Below, piece by piece: positions 13,901 through 27,279 of a stretch of DNA of 64,000 bases. Positions within the stretch are counted from its first letter, which is position 1, and each line of letters opens with the position of its first letter. The notes beneath the pieces were generated by a model. The model was not told the DNA's origin. It saw nothing but the letters and a program-made list of their open reading frames with translations, and did no database searches. This DNA is from Pelecanus crispus (taxonomy: Eukaryota > Chordata > Aves > Pelecaniformes > Pelecanidae), in the NCBI RefSeq assembly GCF_030463565.1, contig NC_134649.1, positions 39,271,044-39,335,043 on the forward strand. The letters run 5' to 3'. Made by a program: the position numbers and the translations under genes.

Positions 13901-15655
13901 CGTCAGTGCATTTAATACACTTCAGGCTCCTGGCCCATCCTGTCTGCCCTCCTATTTCTGTGCATGAGGGCCCTGTGCTGGGAGTAATTTGCACTTTATG
14001 GATGGTATGAGTGCCCCAATATCAGACAGAGGGTTGATGCAGTTCTGCTGCCGTTCTGTCCCCCGATGTTGCATGCCAGAGGCACTCCCATCCCGTGAGC
14101 CCCAGGCACAGGGTCCCAGACAGCAGACGATGGCGTACAGACATCAGGGATCTCAGGCACAGGTGGAGGCAGGTGTGCTTGGATTTTTGGTCCCGCTTCA
14201 GTTCCCTGAGGCTGTGTATTTCCACTCCCAGACATTCACCACAACCACTGCTGCTTCTGGCAGGCTTGTCTGTTCCCTGTCTGGCTGGAACGAGAGCAGG
14301 ACGTGTACTCACCCCTCTGCGTGGCTCTTCCCATCCATCACTTTCCATAGAGAATAGCTGAGGACCTTTGTCCACACCCTGAATTAACATTTCCTGAAGG
14401 CATCACACCCCCTTGTCCCTCTCTTGCCCATGGACGGCTGCCTTCCAGCCAGCAGGGCACATCTCAAGAAGAGTGAATGGTTTTTCCTGTTAAAGGCAGT
14501 GCAGCCCATCAAGTTATCCCATGTAAAACAGTGACTCATTGTCCCCTCTTAGAGTGTGTTTCTTGGCTAGAGGGAGACTGTCATTAGTGCCAGGCAGCCT
14601 GGCTGCCGTTACCATCCGGTTGTGCCACACAGCCCTGGAACCCTGGAGAAGCTGCAAGGTGGTGATTGCTGCAAACAAGGTTATTATTTTTAGGGGCTGA
14701 CACCTCCTTTCATCTCCTTCCCGGAGGAAGTCATCTTGGGCATTGGGGAGAGCCCATGCACACCTTGTAACAGTGAGGTCAGGGGATCCCCAGTACCTCC
14801 AGATCTCTGTGCGTGTAGGAACTGTGTGGTTTGAGGATGGAAATGCTGCAGAAGGGTTTGTCCCAGGGGATAGTAGCTGTGGAGCATGTCCATTTGGTGG
14901 AACAACATTGGAAAATGCTCCTTTCCCTCTTGTCTAGGAGGTTTGTATAGCTGGGCCTCCTCAGAATGGGAAGTGTCACTTCAGAGGTCACTGCCTGTGG
15001 TACCTCTTCTGTGGAATGTGGCTGGGAGAGAGGTACTGGGGGTGCTTCATCAGCAGAGATGTGGGCTGAAGATGGGTGCTGGGGATGGGGAGCCCCATCA
15101 CCTTTCAAGTAGCTTCCCAGAAAGCCAGAAGAGTCATTTGGGGAAAAGGGGGAGATTTCCAGGGGAGGAGGGTCTGTGTGATAAGGGCTGGAAGGACCCC
15201 TCCATCAGCTCCCTGGGGATGCGACATGTTTTAGCCAGGTGCAGGAGAAGAGGAAGAGGGTGGACCATTGTGCAGCCTTCATCCCTCCTCTGCACCCCTC
15301 CCTCATCTTGCCCTGAAATGGTACTTTATCATGGTGGCTATAACATTACTTCTGGGTGACCCTGGTGCCTGTGGTGCTGCAAAACCACCTTCTCCCATAT
15401 GCAAATGTGTGCGGGTTCATCCATCTGAGCTTATGGGAGAGATTTGTCTTTCACTGCTGGAGGTTGTGGTGCCTGTTGTATGTGGGCTATTCTCTCTGTA
15501 AATCTCCTCATGTGCACGTTGTGTCTTGCCCCGCTCAGGTTTGCCTCTGAGCTGCTTTTGTTTGTGTTTTTTCCCTTAGCTTTGTGGGTAACCTCCTTGC
15601 AAAGCATCTCTGTTTAGCCCTCTACAGTTTCTAAGTGCTGGGAGGTGAGGGAAGT

Positions 15656-15668
15656 GGGGGGGGGGGGG
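15656..15668 (+). repeat. Thirteen-base guanine homopolymer
   Basis: An uninterrupted run of 13 G lies in otherwise ordinary sequence, with shorter G runs nearby (for example about 15702-15710). Such runs are unstable and can form quadruplex structures. No gene context explains it. Confidence 0.85.
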
Positions 15669-18600
15669 TTTAATTATTTGGTTTGGCTGTTTCAAAAGGG
15701 CTGGGGGGGATGGTAGAAAATGCGTAGCGGTGGAAAAAAAGCCTGAGCTAAGCTTTCAAGCATCCCTGTGCTGCTGGGACTTGGTTCTGTCTGATCCAGC
15801 CAAGTTCAAGTCACTCGGTTGGTTTAGTTTCTGCTGAATGAAACAGCTTTAAGTCAGGACCACGTGAACTGCCAACTGGAGCATTCTCCCTTCCCATGGG
15901 GAGCAGTCCCAGCAGGCTGGGCTGCTGGTACCAGAGTGCATCTGGTCACAATCCTGTATGTGGCTGATTCAGCAGGACCTCTAAACAAGGGTGTGTTGAA
16001 CCACCTGAGCCAAAACTTCCAATGATCTGTTGCTCAGACTGAGCAGGTACATGTTTTCCAGCCCACCATATCATGTGGGTGCTGTTGAGCCTTATACAAA
16101 CTCATAGAAGCAGTCTTGTAATGGTTAGAGAAATTAAATACCCTTCATTAAACCCTCTGATGGACAAGCAGATGAGCTTCAGACTCATGTGCGTGTTTTA
16201 CTCCCCGTCCCTGCAAGAACAGACTTTTGGCTGTCCGTGCTTCTGGAGGGTGTGACACCAGTGACAGCTGCCAAGCTGCTGCGATGCTCCTTGTGAGAGA
16301 TGCTGCCTGGCTGGAGATGGGGCTTTGCCGTGGGGGATAACTGGGCTGACAACATCCAGGTGGTGGCTGTGCTTGAAAATAGAGTTGTATGGCCCAAAAC
16401 CAAGCTACCTGGAGGCAGTTTCTGAGCCTGAGAGTTAGGATGCTGTCCTGGTGAGAGAAGACACTTACCCAGTGTCAGAGGGGTTTCAGAGGGACAGCTG
16501 AGCTTCCAGGTCCCATGCCAATGCCTGAGGGTTGTGGCTCAGCTGGTGACATGGAGGGATGCCATTAAATCACGTGGTGGTTTTGCAGGGAGCAGGGGTG
16601 TGCCTGCCTGCTGACCTGCTCAAGGAAGCAGGATCACTATGGTGACTCTAATCCTGCCCTTCCAATACGCTACATTAGCCTGGCTGGTTATCTGGGAAGG
16701 ACTTGCTCCAGGACCCTTGCAGGAGTACAACCAGCTACAGACCTTGGGCTTCCTTGGAGGTCCTGTTCCTAATGCTTCCACTTCCCATCCCTCAGGGACA
16801 GGCGTATGGGATCGGGGCATTAGTTGGATCCTGGTGCAGATGCATGGGCACCTTGTGCAATTCTTTCAGCCTTCCCTAGCTAGTCAGCTCAGCGGTATCC
16901 TGCCCCTTGGCTCTGCTAGAATGTCTGAAAATGCTCTGGAGCAAGCAAGGGAAGGTCCTGCTGCTCCCCAGGATGCTCTGGGTTGTCACTCTGCTGCAGG
17001 CTGTGGAGAGGAGCTGGCAGGGGCAGGTCTGATGGAGAACGGAGGATTATTCCCTTTCCCTAACAAGTCAGCTGAGACAGATGTCTCCGACAGACTCTAC
17101 GCTGCCTCTGCTTCAGCAGAGAGAAATGCAGAGCCAGCCAGCCTTTACCGAGGCTTGGCCCGCAGAGCAGAGGGCAGGCTGTCAGGAATAGGCTGGGTTA
17201 TATATTACCGGCTTGTTCGTCAGCAGGGGGAATGTCAGAGGCGGATGGCAGTGGGTCTGCCTGTGACCACACTGCACGGGGCTGTGTTAGGTGGGAACCT
17301 GTTGCCCATGTCCACATAACCTCCTGCACAGGAGTCACTCGCTGCTCACCTGCTGATGGGAACGAATGGTCACCTGTGTCTGTTCTGAGCCTCTGCAAGA
17401 GGCCTTTGTCACAAGGCAGAACAGATGGAAGAAGCCATAACTGGGGAGAAAAACACCACGCAAAGAGAAGCAAAGATGGGAAGGGCCACAGGGGCATTTC
17501 CTGAGCTACGGAGGATGTGGGTCTGGAACAAGAAACAGCCGTTTGTATTGTAAATATTAGAGCTACAGAGTTTTGTGAGTTGATGCCAGCTCCCTTCCAT
17601 CACTCCTCCTGCTCACCACTTGCTGGCACAGCCCCAGGATAAACAGAAGAGGTCAAATACAGCGTTCACTCCAAAGGGATCTGTTGTCTGCCACGTGGAA
17701 GCTGTGCGAGATGTGCTCAGCTGGGGCTATCGCAGGTCAATATCTGATTGTTCTCCGTAAGGCTGGTTACTTTTTGCCATTGCTTGTGCCTGTCTGAATA
17801 TTGCTTGTTCACCTTGAAATGCTCCGTCTCCCCAAAATGCTTAGTCCCGTGTGTGCTCTGCTCCCAAGCGTACCTGCCAGAATGGGGCATGGATACTGCC
17901 TGCTGCCTCTGAGTGTGCCCAAGGGGCACAATCTCCTACCACCAGAGTATAAACAAAGTGCAGAGATACCCATCACCTGTCTAGGGGACAAACCTCAGCT
18001 CTGGAGATGTAGGAAAAAAGTTGGCCTGCTACCTGGTAAAAGAGCTCCTTCCAAATCCGCTCAGCCCCGGTGGGTCCCGCAGGCCCTCAGCAGAGGTCTG
18101 GAGGCTGCCAGGCAAGTCTGAAATGCCTGGACATCCCCTGGCTCTCCCGCCAGCCCCCTGCATGCCCAGAAAGGCAGTGGTTGGGGCTGCACTGCAGAAC
18201 AAGCACTTGCTTCAGGTCTTTGTACGCAGTCGTCGTGTTACTGTTTCGCTTCCGGGGGCTGAACGGCGCCTGTCGTGTCCTGCAGATTCAGGGATCAGTG
18301 TTCTTAGCTGTGACTGATGCTCTTGGCTCTCCCCCCGCGGGAGGTACAGCTCCCATGTTTGCACAGCCACTCTCCTGTGCAGCCTCAGCCAGGGCTCTGG
18401 TGTTTGCCATCCACCCCGCGTTTCCCACACTACGGCCTCAAGTCCTGTGCCCCGCATCCAAAGTATTTGGGATGTTCCCTTTTCCCTTGTGAGCCATGGG
18501 AATACTCATTTTCCGAGTGGTGCCGCAAGATGGTGAGAGGCAGGGTCCCACCTAACCCACTGGAGGTAGCTGCTGGTGTGACACAGCAGTGTGACGGGGG

Positions 18601-20997
18601 ACAAGGGTGCTGTTTACCGTCTTTAAGACCAGCAAATCAAGCAGGCGCCGCCGGCTGAGCAGACGGCGAAACGCTGCAGGGCCGTGCTAGAGGAGATGTC
18701 TTGCTGCACTCTTGTGTTGTGGTTGCCCCTCATCGTGTGGCCTCACACCGCGGCCGTGCCCTCCTTCCCCTCCCCACAACACCGTTGCACGTGGGGGATC
18801 TCCAGCCTTGGCAGAGAAGATGCTGAAGCAGACTCGAGTTTTTGGGGGCAATTCATCGAGCCACTGCGCTGGTTCTGGGAGCAAACACCAGGGTAAAGCC
18901 CAGCCGGTTACATCACCTGCTTCTCGTTTCACTTGCAGCTCCCCAGCGGAGGTGGTTGTGTCTGAATTCACAAAGCTGAAGGATGCATTTAAGCAAATCA
19001 AGCATGTGGCTTTGCTGGATTTCTCTTCCTTTTTTCTCTAGCATTTTAATTCAGCCTCTGTTGTCTACATCCCCAACTTTTTAGATGCAGTAAAAATGAG
19101 CAGTCGCAGGAATCTAAGTAGATTGGATTTGCCTCTTTGCTGAAGCCAAAAAATTTGCATTCCCAAATCAAAACCTTCCTGTAAGAATAAAAATAGGAAT
19201 GGGTTTTGGTTGTAATTCCCAGAGGTGCTCCCTTAGCTCTGAAGATGCGTAAGGGTGTGAATGCCAGAATTGCCACACTTTTTCACAGCTGAATGTAGCA
19301 TGCAAGAAAGCAAACGGTTGCTAATTTGGTCCTCTTCTCCATCAAACAGAGGTCACTACCTTCAGCAGCGTTAAGTCATTGGGTCTGGCGTTTGGTGGGG
19401 GATTTTGGTATTTGGGATCCCACATCACCCTCGTTTTGAAAAGTATCTTTAAAAAAAAACCCAACAAAACAACAATCAACCCTTGTGCTTAGGTGGAAAT
19501 AAAACAAATGTGTTCTGCACCAGTACAAGCCCAAGCATAAAAGCCAGAACTTCCTAGACTTAAACTTTGCTTTCTTGAGACCAGTACTTTTCGACCCAAT
19601 AGCACTGATCCTTCCAGGCAGGGCAGTTCTTCACACAGACCGTGGACCGCTGCCCACAGGTTCGACTGCTGCTTCCGTGTGTGATTTCTTGGCCTCCATG
19701 CCCTGGAGCATCCTCACACAGTCGAAGTGTCCAGCTGCCAACCAGGCAGTGTGTCCCAGGCTTTGCTATCAAACCAGGAGGGAAAACTGAGCTCAGACTG
19801 CAGGAACTGTCTGGAACTATCACTGCTGCTGTCAAGCTCTGTTTTCTTTTTTTTTCTCTCTCTCCCCCCACCTTGGATGTTAAAATTGAAAATTGGACAG
19901 ATTCAGCAGCCAGTCGCTGCAGCTAGGATTTGGTTTTGAATAACGCAGTCTAAATATCCTTTCTTAAATTAGATGGCAGGATCCTTCTCCGTGTCTCTTG
20001 GGTGCAGTTACTTTAATAGCGAGGAGCCTGTCTTCACGAAGCGGGGCTGCGTTTCTACAGTCAGGGACGAGTGAGCCATCACTGGTACGATCGAAGCAGT
20101 AGTTCATCACCCATGACAGGTGCTGGAGAAGAGTCAAAACCAGCAAAGCCTGGAAAAGCTCATTGCTGTGCCCACAAAGAGATCCAGGTCCTAATTTCAG
20201 GCTCTTCCCGTGACTGACTTTGAGCAAGTGCTGATCCCTTTACACTATAGAGCTCCGGGTGTTGTTTCCTCTTCCAATATAAAGTGGAAATATTGTTCTT
20301 ATTTGTGTTCACGCATATGTGATGGATTCACAACCCCCCTCCCTCAAGTTCAGAGCTTTTTTGGTCTGAGAGAGAGCATCTCTCAGATGCCCTCAAGAGG
20401 GGCTGCCCTGCGAGCTGGATTTTCCTACAGAACAAACAAGCACCTATCCCACTCACCCGCTGGGAGCTGCAGGCTGTAATTAACACTCAGACTGATCATT
20501 TCAGGTGGCCAGGCACCACAATTATTTTTTCTCTTTTTTTAGGTTTTGCACAGACACAACAGGAAGTGAAGCTGGGGCTGTGCGACAGCAGCGGGGAGAC
20601 AGTGGTGGGGTCAGGATTAGCTCCTTGGGGCCTGTAGGGTGCATACTCACGTGCAAGCACGCGTGCTCTCTCTTCACTTCCCTTGGCCGGAGACCACCGA
20701 ATCTACAGGTTTTAACCCTCTCCCGTGTTTCGTATTGGAGACCACGAGTGGAGCTTTTGGCTCCTTGTGACCCCAGGGTCTAGCCTGGAAAATGCCTGAA
20801 AGCTCCATCCTGCAGCCCAAAAGGAGTTTGGATTCCTCCTGCTGCATCTCACCCAGACTCCTGCTGATCTGGGGTCTCCAAACCTCTTCTTATTTGGCAC
20901 CTGAGCAGCTGCGCATGAAGATACCCTGCATGTGAAGCACCCCCAGTCCCTCTCTGCTGGCTTGTTCCCAGGGGACAATTACATCCCGGCTCAGCTC

Positions 20998-21044
20998 GTA
21001 CATACATCCATCCCTTGCAGCAGTACATACATCCATCCCTGCAG
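20998..21044 (+). repeat. Two-copy short tandem duplication
   Basis: A 22-23 base unit beginning GTACATACATCCATCCCT and ending GCAG occurs at 20998-21020 and again at 21023-21044, separated by two bases. The copies differ by a single T. It is a simple local duplication with no visible function. Confidence 0.8.
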
Positions 21045-24000
21045 TCTCCCATTGGGCAGCAAGTCCTGGGATTGCCCGGTCGCCTCGCAGCCCTGGATCT
21101 TGTTCCCAGGAGAGCAGAGCTGTCAGTGCTGCAGGTGAGGGTCGCCAATGCTATGGATAATAGTATTCATGCTTTTTTTGCTGCTATGGCAAATACCTCA
21201 CCTGATGTGTTTCAGGACTTCATTTGCCTTTTTTTATGACTGTCACACTGGCAGCTGATAGCCCAGAACTAATGCATCTGGGACCTCCTGCCACTTCCAG
21301 CAGCAAAGTATCAGAAACTGCTGAATTCCACCATTGCGAAATTAAATTCTGTTGTATTTCCACTCCCCTGATCCAGGATGAAGCTTCAATTTCCCTGTTT
21401 GGTGTTTCAGTCTCTCCCTGCCATAACAGTCTTTCTCAATGCTTTGTCCATCATCAGTATCTTTCTATTTTTATGTCAATTCATTCCTGAAGTACTGATC
21501 CCAAAGCCAGTGTTAGAGATACTTTACTAGAAATCTGCCTTCTGCCCAGTATTTTCCATTTAAATGCCACCTGCTTTCCAGTTGCTTGTGTCCCTTAGAG
21601 TTCACCTTTTAAACTTCATCTTCTCTGTTTGAAGTACTTATTTCCTTTGGTATGTTGTATCTCATGTATTACGTATATCTGGGTGAAGATCTACCACATA
21701 TGTTTGATCTACAGAACTGGCTTATTTTATTGACAGGACAGGTTGCATGGGTAGAAGCTGCGCTTAGTAAATGCCGTGTTGATTGTATTCCCCTATCCAG
21801 TTGCACCCACATGTTTTAATGGTTTTCTTTCCTTCAGACTGTGTTCTAAAGCCTTGGTAATGCTGATGTCAGCCTAGCAGGCTTGTCGCTGCCTGAATCC
21901 TGTCTCCTAGCCAAACTCTTCAGTACAGGCGCTGGATTTGCTGTTGTGGTTGCAGAGAACCTCCCTCCATAATGAAAAGTCTCTGCAGCCAAAACAGCAA
22001 ATTCTTTCACTGGTGCTTCCAGAAGTCTGGGATGGGCATGATCCAGTCTTTCCCTCACCTCACACATGTCTGGCTGTCTTCGCAGTCAGCTAGTACACCT
22101 AAATATTCACAGCTTTAAAATCTATTCCCTTTTCCAAAGAGAACTGGCAAGTCATTGAAACCCCAGATCCTGCTTGCGGTATTGATGTCAGACTGCTGCA
22201 AGAGAAGAGCTTTGCTTTTGATGGGATAGCGCTAAAATCTGGGCTGCAGGAGGAAAGGAAGGAGGGAGCGCATTGCCTTTTTAAGCTCTGAAGGAAAGAC
22301 AGAAGGCACTCATAGCACAGGAGACTCCAAAATGTGCCTGAGCTCCCTTTCAGGCTCATCTCATTCGGTGATTTCTGGTCAATGTCACTGCCTTAGCATG
22401 GGATTTTGAGTCTCTTCCTCTGCATCACTCCTATTCCCTTGCCTCATCCTTTGAAGATGCAAAGGACAAATGTGATACTTCCTTCTGCTCATCTCAGTGA
22501 AAAACATTTTGGATTTGGATCACGGACATATACTGTCTTGATACTTGTTATCCAAATGGTGATCCAGCAGTTGCCAAGGGTTGATCTTTTCTCCCCTTTA
22601 GAAACTCGATATACTTTGGCTAAGTGACATCCCTGCTTTCGGATGTAATTGTGGCAATGCTAAATTTCCAAGGATTACCACTGCATGTGGTGGAATCTGG
22701 GAACCTCAGTAACAAGCTATGAAGTCAGGAAGAAAGCCAGAATACAAAGATCTTGGCAGCTCCCCCATGATGGAAGATCCTGCTGTACAAAATGCAGCAC
22801 GAACCATTAATTTACTCTCATGGTACTCCCTCCTCAACACTGTCATATATTTCAGTATTCCTTGGCCTTCCCAAACTTCTTGGAGTCCCAGGAGCATCCC
22901 AGGGATGGGTAAGCCAACAGTACTGGGGATGGGCTGATTGACTCACTCTCAGCATGAAAGAGTGGAAGAAGAGGGATGTGTAAACACCATTGCCCATCTG
23001 CCCCCTTCCTCCCTCCTCCTCCTCACAGTCCAGGCTGTACCCCAGATCTGATGGAAGAATCAGGCACAGATCAAGAATTGAGCCTTTCCCCATCTCCCAC
23101 TCCATGTTTGGTTTCCTCTCCAGCTATGCAGTTCAGCCAGCTGTGGAGTCCCTCGAGCTCAGCCTTCCTAATGTGGGCCATTGCCTGCTTGGGGTAGGCA
23201 GTGAAGGCGAGGACAGGATGGGGAGAGACCCCAGGATGGGAGCACGCTGTGGGATTGCATGATGAGGTGGTTGGGATAGAGCAGCAGGGGAAGAGGGATT
23301 TGTTTTCAAATTAGGGCTGAGCTGTGTTCGTAGAGCTGCATGATGAGGACTCAGGGTCTGGTGACATGGGGAGGACTGGGAGAGGAGTGCATCAGCAGAG
23401 ATGTTGCAGGTGCTGGGGCTGAGGGATGGTGAACAGGGGATGGCCACAGCTTGGGGTCACGGGGCAGAGCTGTGTTAGGTGGCAAAGCCTGGTCTTCGGG
23501 GACCTGGACTCCGTTAAATCACTATCTACAGCATCCCACTGGCTCAGGCAGATCTCAGGAGCCCTGGCCTGCCTGCCACTGTGACAGCCAATGTTGCTCT
23601 GCCAGGCAATCCCAGATGTTTTGGGGATGCTGCGGGCACCAGGGGCCCGGACTTGTCTCCATTCGAGCACACCCTGCCAGCCACAGGCATTTGCAGCCGC
23701 TCTGACCCCAGCCTTGCAGAGGATGGATGCTTCGGTCCCGCGGGGCACACAGATTGCCTGCTGCCCTCCGCATGTACCAGTGCTGGCATGGTGCTGTGCT
23801 GAGCCGCACACGGTTGCAGCTGCTGCATCTCCCCCTCTGCTGCAGGGCTTAACATTGTCTTCCAAAGTCATCCGCATGGCCCAGCCAGGAGCCCGTTTGC
23901 TTTTCTCCTTGGGATGCCGTGTGTAGTGCAAGCAGACGGTTTCTGAGGTAGGGGAGACTGCCTGCTGTTGGAGCTGTGTTAAAATCTGCCATTGGGCCAG

Positions 24001-26747
24001 ACGTTTGCTCTGAAGGGTTTGGCGAGTGCCCCGGGCAGGGGATGGTGTCGTCACTTTGGAGAGCAAAAGCTGTCGAGATGCAGTGAGCGTGGAGCCCTGG
24101 CCTCTTCCCCCTGCTAGCTCAGTGCTCCCGGGCTCCTCCAGCTGCACAGGAGCAGCCTGGCAGCTTTTTTCCCTTTTTTTTTTTCTCTTCCCCTTTTTTT
24201 CTGGAACCCTGAACAGCATGAGCATAGCGGGGATCCCAGGGGGTTTGCTGCTATCCATAGAAGACGCTTTGCTCTCTGCCAGATCTTGCACTGAGGAAAG
24301 GCTCGAGGAAAAACCATTTTGCAACGTTTCTGCTGGGTCTGTTGGCAAGTCATGCGAGGTACAGCAGTCCCTGGCCAGGGTTGTTCCGCTGCCTCAGCAG
24401 CGCCGAAAGGCGCAGCTCAGAGCGGTCAGAGCACAGATCTGACCTGCCTGACCTCTGCTCACTCCCTGCTTTGCTGCAGATTTGCTTGTTGTTCACCCTA
24501 AAGAGCCTCCTGCTGAGCCAGCCCACTCCTCCTGGGCCATGACCTGACCCTGCACCGGGTGCTGAAGCCTTTCCCTGGGATGGCGTTTCCACGCACCCCT
24601 GCGCAGCGCTGGCATGAGCAATTTGCATTTCTAGCAGCTTCAGGTCAGCCTGAACCACCCAGGGTTTGCTTATGTTCTTCGTAAGAAGGGTTCTGGTTGA
24701 TACACATGTTAATCTTGAAAACAAACGCCTCCACATTGCTTTTACTAAATATAGGGCAAGTATCTGCTGTGGTGCAGGGCAGTTGCTGACAGCACACAGC
24801 AGGGTCATGCTCTTAAATCTAACGGGAGTTTATGAGCCCCGGCCAGGAAAGGGACTTGAGTTTAATGCCTTCTGCTTGCAAATTCGAGCTGCAGTGAGTT
24901 GAGTTTTCAAGGTCGATCTCATTCCCTGTCATTTGCAGACAGCTGAGCCTGGAAATGTGAAACGGGGCTCCTCTGGGACGTGCATCTCAGCCCAGCGCTG
25001 TGTACGTTGGATCTTCCACTTAGCTCTCGTCAGCACAGATGGCATTTCACCCTCCTGTGGGGTAATTGATACAGGGGATTGAGGAAGAAGTCGTACCTTC
25101 TTGTTGAATCACATCTTGATCAATCCAGTGCTGCAGGAAGTGTCATTTCCCACAAACATGCAAGCGTACATGCACTGCTAATGAAATCTTGTGAGACCAG
25201 GCAGTCATTTACCCCTAATTACAGCTCCAGGAATGAATGTTTAGCTTAGACCCTGGTGACTTTGTGCTTTGGGGCAGTTTTCATTTAAGCAAAATAAAAG
25301 CACATGAAAATGAAGATGGGATTTGGATTTTTCCTTCTGGTTATTTTGGTTAAAAAGATGCCACCTGGGGCCTGTATAACAAATTTGGTTTTGTTTGGTG
25401 ATGGTCAGTGAACGAAAAGATCCAGAGCCCCAAATTGTCATGCAAAAAGCCTCTGTGTTAGAAACCTTCATGTTGCCAAAAATGGTTTGTGAGAAATGCT
25501 TTTCCCTCCACCACATAAGTCTGTCTGAGATTTTTGGAAGGTCCCTGTAGGAGCAGAAACTTGGAGAAGAACTTCCCAAGCCAGGATCTCCCGAACAATG
25601 TGTTCTATCATCCCCTTCAGAAAAAACATCATCTTCCATTTTAAAACTCACAGTATCATTTCTTCTGTGGAAGCCAACTCCAGGGCTGCATAACCCCCAT
25701 GATTAGAAACCTTCTTCTCATATGAAAACTGTCGTGGCGTCATCTGCCAATGGGGAGGGTCAGATACAAGAAAGAGAGGGTGGGTGAGAGGTGGGACAGC
25801 TGCTTGGATGCGTTACCGCAAGCGAGAGCCTGCGCCCCTGTCGTGGCTGGCTCCATGCATTTAGTTTGGGATATCCAGGCCTGTGCTGGAAACAGGTCTG
25901 TGGGGCTGAGGGATGGCAGCTGAAGCGGGTGCTTCATAGCCTGGAAGGTGGTTGCATCCCTACATAATTTACGAGCATGAGAACCTGAGCATCTGTCACC
26001 GACTGGGTGTCTGGCACCACATTTGTGGCTGGCCAGATCCAGCCTTGGGTTTGGTGCTGCTGCAAATAGACCTCTGAAATCAAACCAGCTGATCTGCATG
26101 GTGGGGAAGGGGCAAGGACTGCTTGGGTGGCTGTCTTCAACTTCAAACACTCGAGGAGATGTTGCTGGTTCAGAAGGGAAGAAAAAAAAAAAAAGCAAAT
26201 AAGAACTTGAAATGACTTACCAGTCAGATGAAGCATCTGACCAATTTGTCTGTTAACGACCATGTCTCTGAGCCTGGACATGCAAACTCCAAGCCTGCGG
26301 GGACTCAGCACAGAGCTGCCGGTGTTGGATCTGCCCCTTATCTCTGCCAAGCACAGATGCTGTCTCCCCCCTCACCGGGCCGCGGCGATGCTGGTTGGGG
26401 TCCTGTCGCCTCCTGAGTCATTTCCTCACCCATGCAGCCTGCACACAGTGGCATTTCCCAAATGCACATGGATCAAACTGTTCCCGGTCGCTCTTGAAAT
26501 TGTAACAAGCCATTATCTTCATTTATGGTCTTTTATTTGTTTAAAGGTTAGATCTAGACCTTTTGAACCCTAACTGCAGGTTTTGTTAAAAAATAAGAGG
26601 GAGGGACAAGCATTGCTTGAGCATCTTCTCCCAAACGGATTTGTCTCTTCTGGAGGGATGCTGCCTTGTCCCAACTTGGGCATCTCCAGAGAGGGTGAGG
26701 GAAGCAGCCCCTCCCAACCCCTCTGATTTTTCTTGCTCCTTTTCCAG

Positions 26748-26830
26748 CTGCACAAGATGGAGTTATGAGATCCACCTGGCAGGGGAAGGCCGGTCGCAGC
26801 CCACTCCAGGCCCTGTATGAGAGTGACCAG
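26748..26830 (+). CDS. CHST13: CHST13 penultimate coding exon (stem region)
   Basis: This exon encodes the end of the Golgi stem region of a chondroitin 4-O-sulfotransferase. It is bounded by a polypyrimidine acceptor (CTCCTTTTCCAG) and a donor GTAAGG. Its 83 bases read as two bases of a split codon plus 27 codons, ending in SPLQALYESDQ. This aligns with the SPLQELYNPIQ / SPLQKLYDLDQ segment I recall just before the catalytic domain in CHST11 and CHST13. It ends in phase 0, which joins directly to the next exon's [10 protein letters not shown]. The preceding exon must end in phase 1; it should carry the start codon, cytoplasmic tail and membrane anchor, and was not found in the window. The exon is too short to stand out by open-frame length. 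Boundaries are seen in sequence; the assignment rests on the match and the phase fit. Confidence 0.88.
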
Positions 26831-27214
26831 GTAAGGGGACAGGGAGAGGGAGATGGGGGGGTGAAGAGGGAGTTGGGTGCTGGGGGTTGACCCCTTCTTC
26901 CACCCCTCTGGTGTGCGGGGCACCGTGCTGTCTCCAGCCACCCCCAAGGTCCCCATGCCTGAACCTCTGGCTGTGTCCAAAAGAAAAGACCACATCACTT
27001 TGGGGAGTAACTGTTGATTAAAAAACTGCTTGTGGCCCTTGCTGGTACCTGGGCAAATGGTTTCATTACCAGTGGGCTGAGTGATAGCTACGCAAGCCCA
27101 GGAGTTTTCACATCTGAGGATTTCAAAGCCAACTCTGGGCCATCATAGCAGGGCAAGAGCATCATTGCTGCACTTTCTGAGCTGATGATTGATAGATGCT
27201 TCTATATTGGGTGC

Positions 27215-27221
27215 TATATAT

Positions 27222-27270
<49 letters not shown>

Positions 27271-27279
27271 AAAAAAAAA
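27215..27279 (+). repeat. Compound (TG)n(TA)n microsatellite with poly(A) end
   Basis: About 15 TG units run directly into about 9 TA units and then a run of 10 A. Alternating purine-pyrimidine tracts of this kind can adopt Z-DNA and are usually length-polymorphic. It lies in the last CHST13 intron, about 390 bases after the exon donor. Confidence 0.95.

Larger units (their letters stand above)
131..26747. other. Long non-coding stretch, probably CHST13 intron 1 and/or upstream intergenic DNA
   Basis: No exon with recognisable protein similarity was found on either strand across this 26.6 kb. Open frames are short or of unremarkable composition; the longest is a 318-codon minus-strand frame at 23392-24348. 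I looked for the missing CHST13 start exon (short basic N-terminus, a hydrophobic anchor, then a donor in phase 1) and found none. The region holds two CR1 remnants (about 3538-3670 and 7900-7996), a 13-G run (15656-15668), a short tandem duplication (20998-21044) and otherwise unique-looking sequence. Related CHST genes can have long first introns, so an intron reading is plausible but unproven. Confidence 0.5.

Noticed and set aside
16639..17319. 226-codon plus-strand frame
   Set aside because: No recognisable domain, no splice context and mixed composition; likely chance. I would reconsider if it were conserved in frame.
18684..18896. Frame starting with a hydrophobic stretch, considered for the CHST13 start exon
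   Set aside because: No basic residues before the hydrophobic run and no phase-1 donor directly after it.
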